32,050 nucleotides of DNA from Lysobacteraceae bacterium (GTDB lineage: Bacteria > Pseudomonadota > Gammaproteobacteria > Xanthomonadales > Xanthomonadaceae), in contig JACSSF010000040.1 in the NCBI GenBank assembly GCA_014879375.1, positions 1 to 32,050 of the forward strand, written 5' to 3'. Position 1 is the first letter of the stretch; each line of letters opens with the position of its first letter. Shown here piece after piece: positions 31,892-32,050 of the stretch. Under the pieces are notes generated by a model that saw only the letters and a list, made by a program, of their open reading frames with translations, was not told where the DNA came from and did no database searches. Both the position numbers and the translations under genes were made by a program.

Positions 31892-32050
31892 TCAGGGTTG
31901 GGAGGACGGCGCGGGCGCCGCGGGCGCCGCGGGCAGCAGCGGCTTGAGATCGGCCGGGATCTCGGCCTTGGGATTGCGCCTGGCGAACGCGGCGAGGCTC
32001 TGCCGGGCTTCTTCCAGTTCACCCGCATCACGCAGTTCGCGGATGCGCGC
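31892..32050 (-). CDS. C-terminal end of a truncated (by window edge) gene
   Basis: The last 52 residues of a protein whose start lies beyond the window, reading IRELRDAGELEEARQSLAAF followed by an Ala/Pro-rich tail ending SSQP. The helical IRELRDAG-type C-terminus occurs in several Xanthomonadaceae proteins of unknown function as far as I recall; I cannot name the protein. The tail is encoded by a short 9-bp tandem repeat. The track ORF 31843..32031 in another frame is a shadow of this one. Confidence 0.65.
   Translation of the reverse strand, partial: ARIRELRDAGELEEARQSLAAFARRNPKAEIPADLKPLLPAAPAAPAPSSQP
31911..31934. repeat. Short 9-bp tandem repeat
   Basis: GCGGGCGCC repeated about 2.7 times. 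On the coding (minus) strand it encodes the Ala-Ala-Pro tail of the partial gene. Such GC-rich repeats can vary in copy number by slippage without breaking the frame. Confidence 0.6.

Noticed and set aside
31911-31934. Tandem repeat considered as the start of a CRISPR or satellite array
   Set aside because: Fewer than three 9-bp units with no spacers; it encodes an Ala/Pro tail in frame.
31843-32031. Minus-strand ORF starting MMRVNWKK, upstream of the ABC transporter
   Set aside because: Arg/Pro-rich shadow. Another frame on the same strand (stop at 31892) gives a sensible helical C-terminus and is the better gene.

Overview
The window is a compact, high-GC, nearly gap-free piece of a gammaproteobacterial chromosome. 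Gene content and order (acpP-fabF-pabB-pabC-mltG-tmk-holB-pilZ, rpoE-rseA-mucD-lepA-lepB-DUF4845-rnc-era-recO, nagZ-hpt-MTI phosphorylase) and protein style point to the Xanthomonadales / Lysobacteraceae (Xanthomonas, Lysobacter, Luteimonas, Thermomonas relatives). The genus cannot be fixed from the sequence alone. I see no mobile element, CRISPR array, tRNA or rRNA. Nearly all the long antisense ORFs in the track are GC-rich shadows of real genes.

Region 1 (1-7839, + strand): fatty-acid synthesis (acpP, fabF), p-aminobenzoate synthesis (pabB, pabC), a cell-wall terminase (mltG), thymidylate kinase (tmk), DNA polymerase III delta' (holB), an unrecognised membrane-anchored protein of 217 aa, and the type IV pilus PilZ protein. 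The genes pabB to holB are joined by four consecutive 4-nt start/stop overlaps. A hairpin sits between acpP and fabF. A sigma-E-like promoter precedes the 217-aa gene and pilZ. Region 2 (7859-11105, - strand): a DegV-family lipid-binding protein with a perfect palindrome in its upstream region, and a FadB/FadJ-type multifunctional beta-oxidation protein.

Region 3 (11205-19930, + strand): the sigma-E operon rpoE-rseA-mucD behind a near-consensus autoregulatory promoter, then lepA, signal peptidase I, a DUF4845 protein, RNase III, Era and RecO. A strong hairpin separates mucD from lepA. Region 4 (19947-23768): a stand-alone receiver-Hpt protein on the - strand, lying antisense inside an otherwise + strand run. 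Only 19 bp away starts a three-gene envelope operon: a YdbH/AsmA-like protein, a DUF1318 (YdbL-like) lipoprotein and a small secreted protein of unknown function. A clear intrinsic terminator closes it. This resembles the YdbH-YnbE-YdbL inter-membrane lipid system of E. coli but has a different composition.

Region 5 (23780-30061, + strand): rlmD, a CYTH triphosphatase, a DsbA/FrnE-like oxidoreductase, then nagZ-hpt-S-methyl-5'-thioinosine phosphorylase and an FAD monooxygenase. Hypoxanthine released by the phosphorylase is the substrate of the adjacent Hpt, so the two form a purine-salvage pair. Region 6 (30068-32050, - strand): an MsbA-type ABC half-transporter and the C-terminal end of a gene that runs off the window.

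The points most worth following up are the second sigma-E-like promoter (linking envelope stress to the 217-aa protein and PilZ), the altered active-site residues in both PabB and PabC, and the YdbH-type operon with its unknown third member and its antisense receiver-Hpt neighbour.
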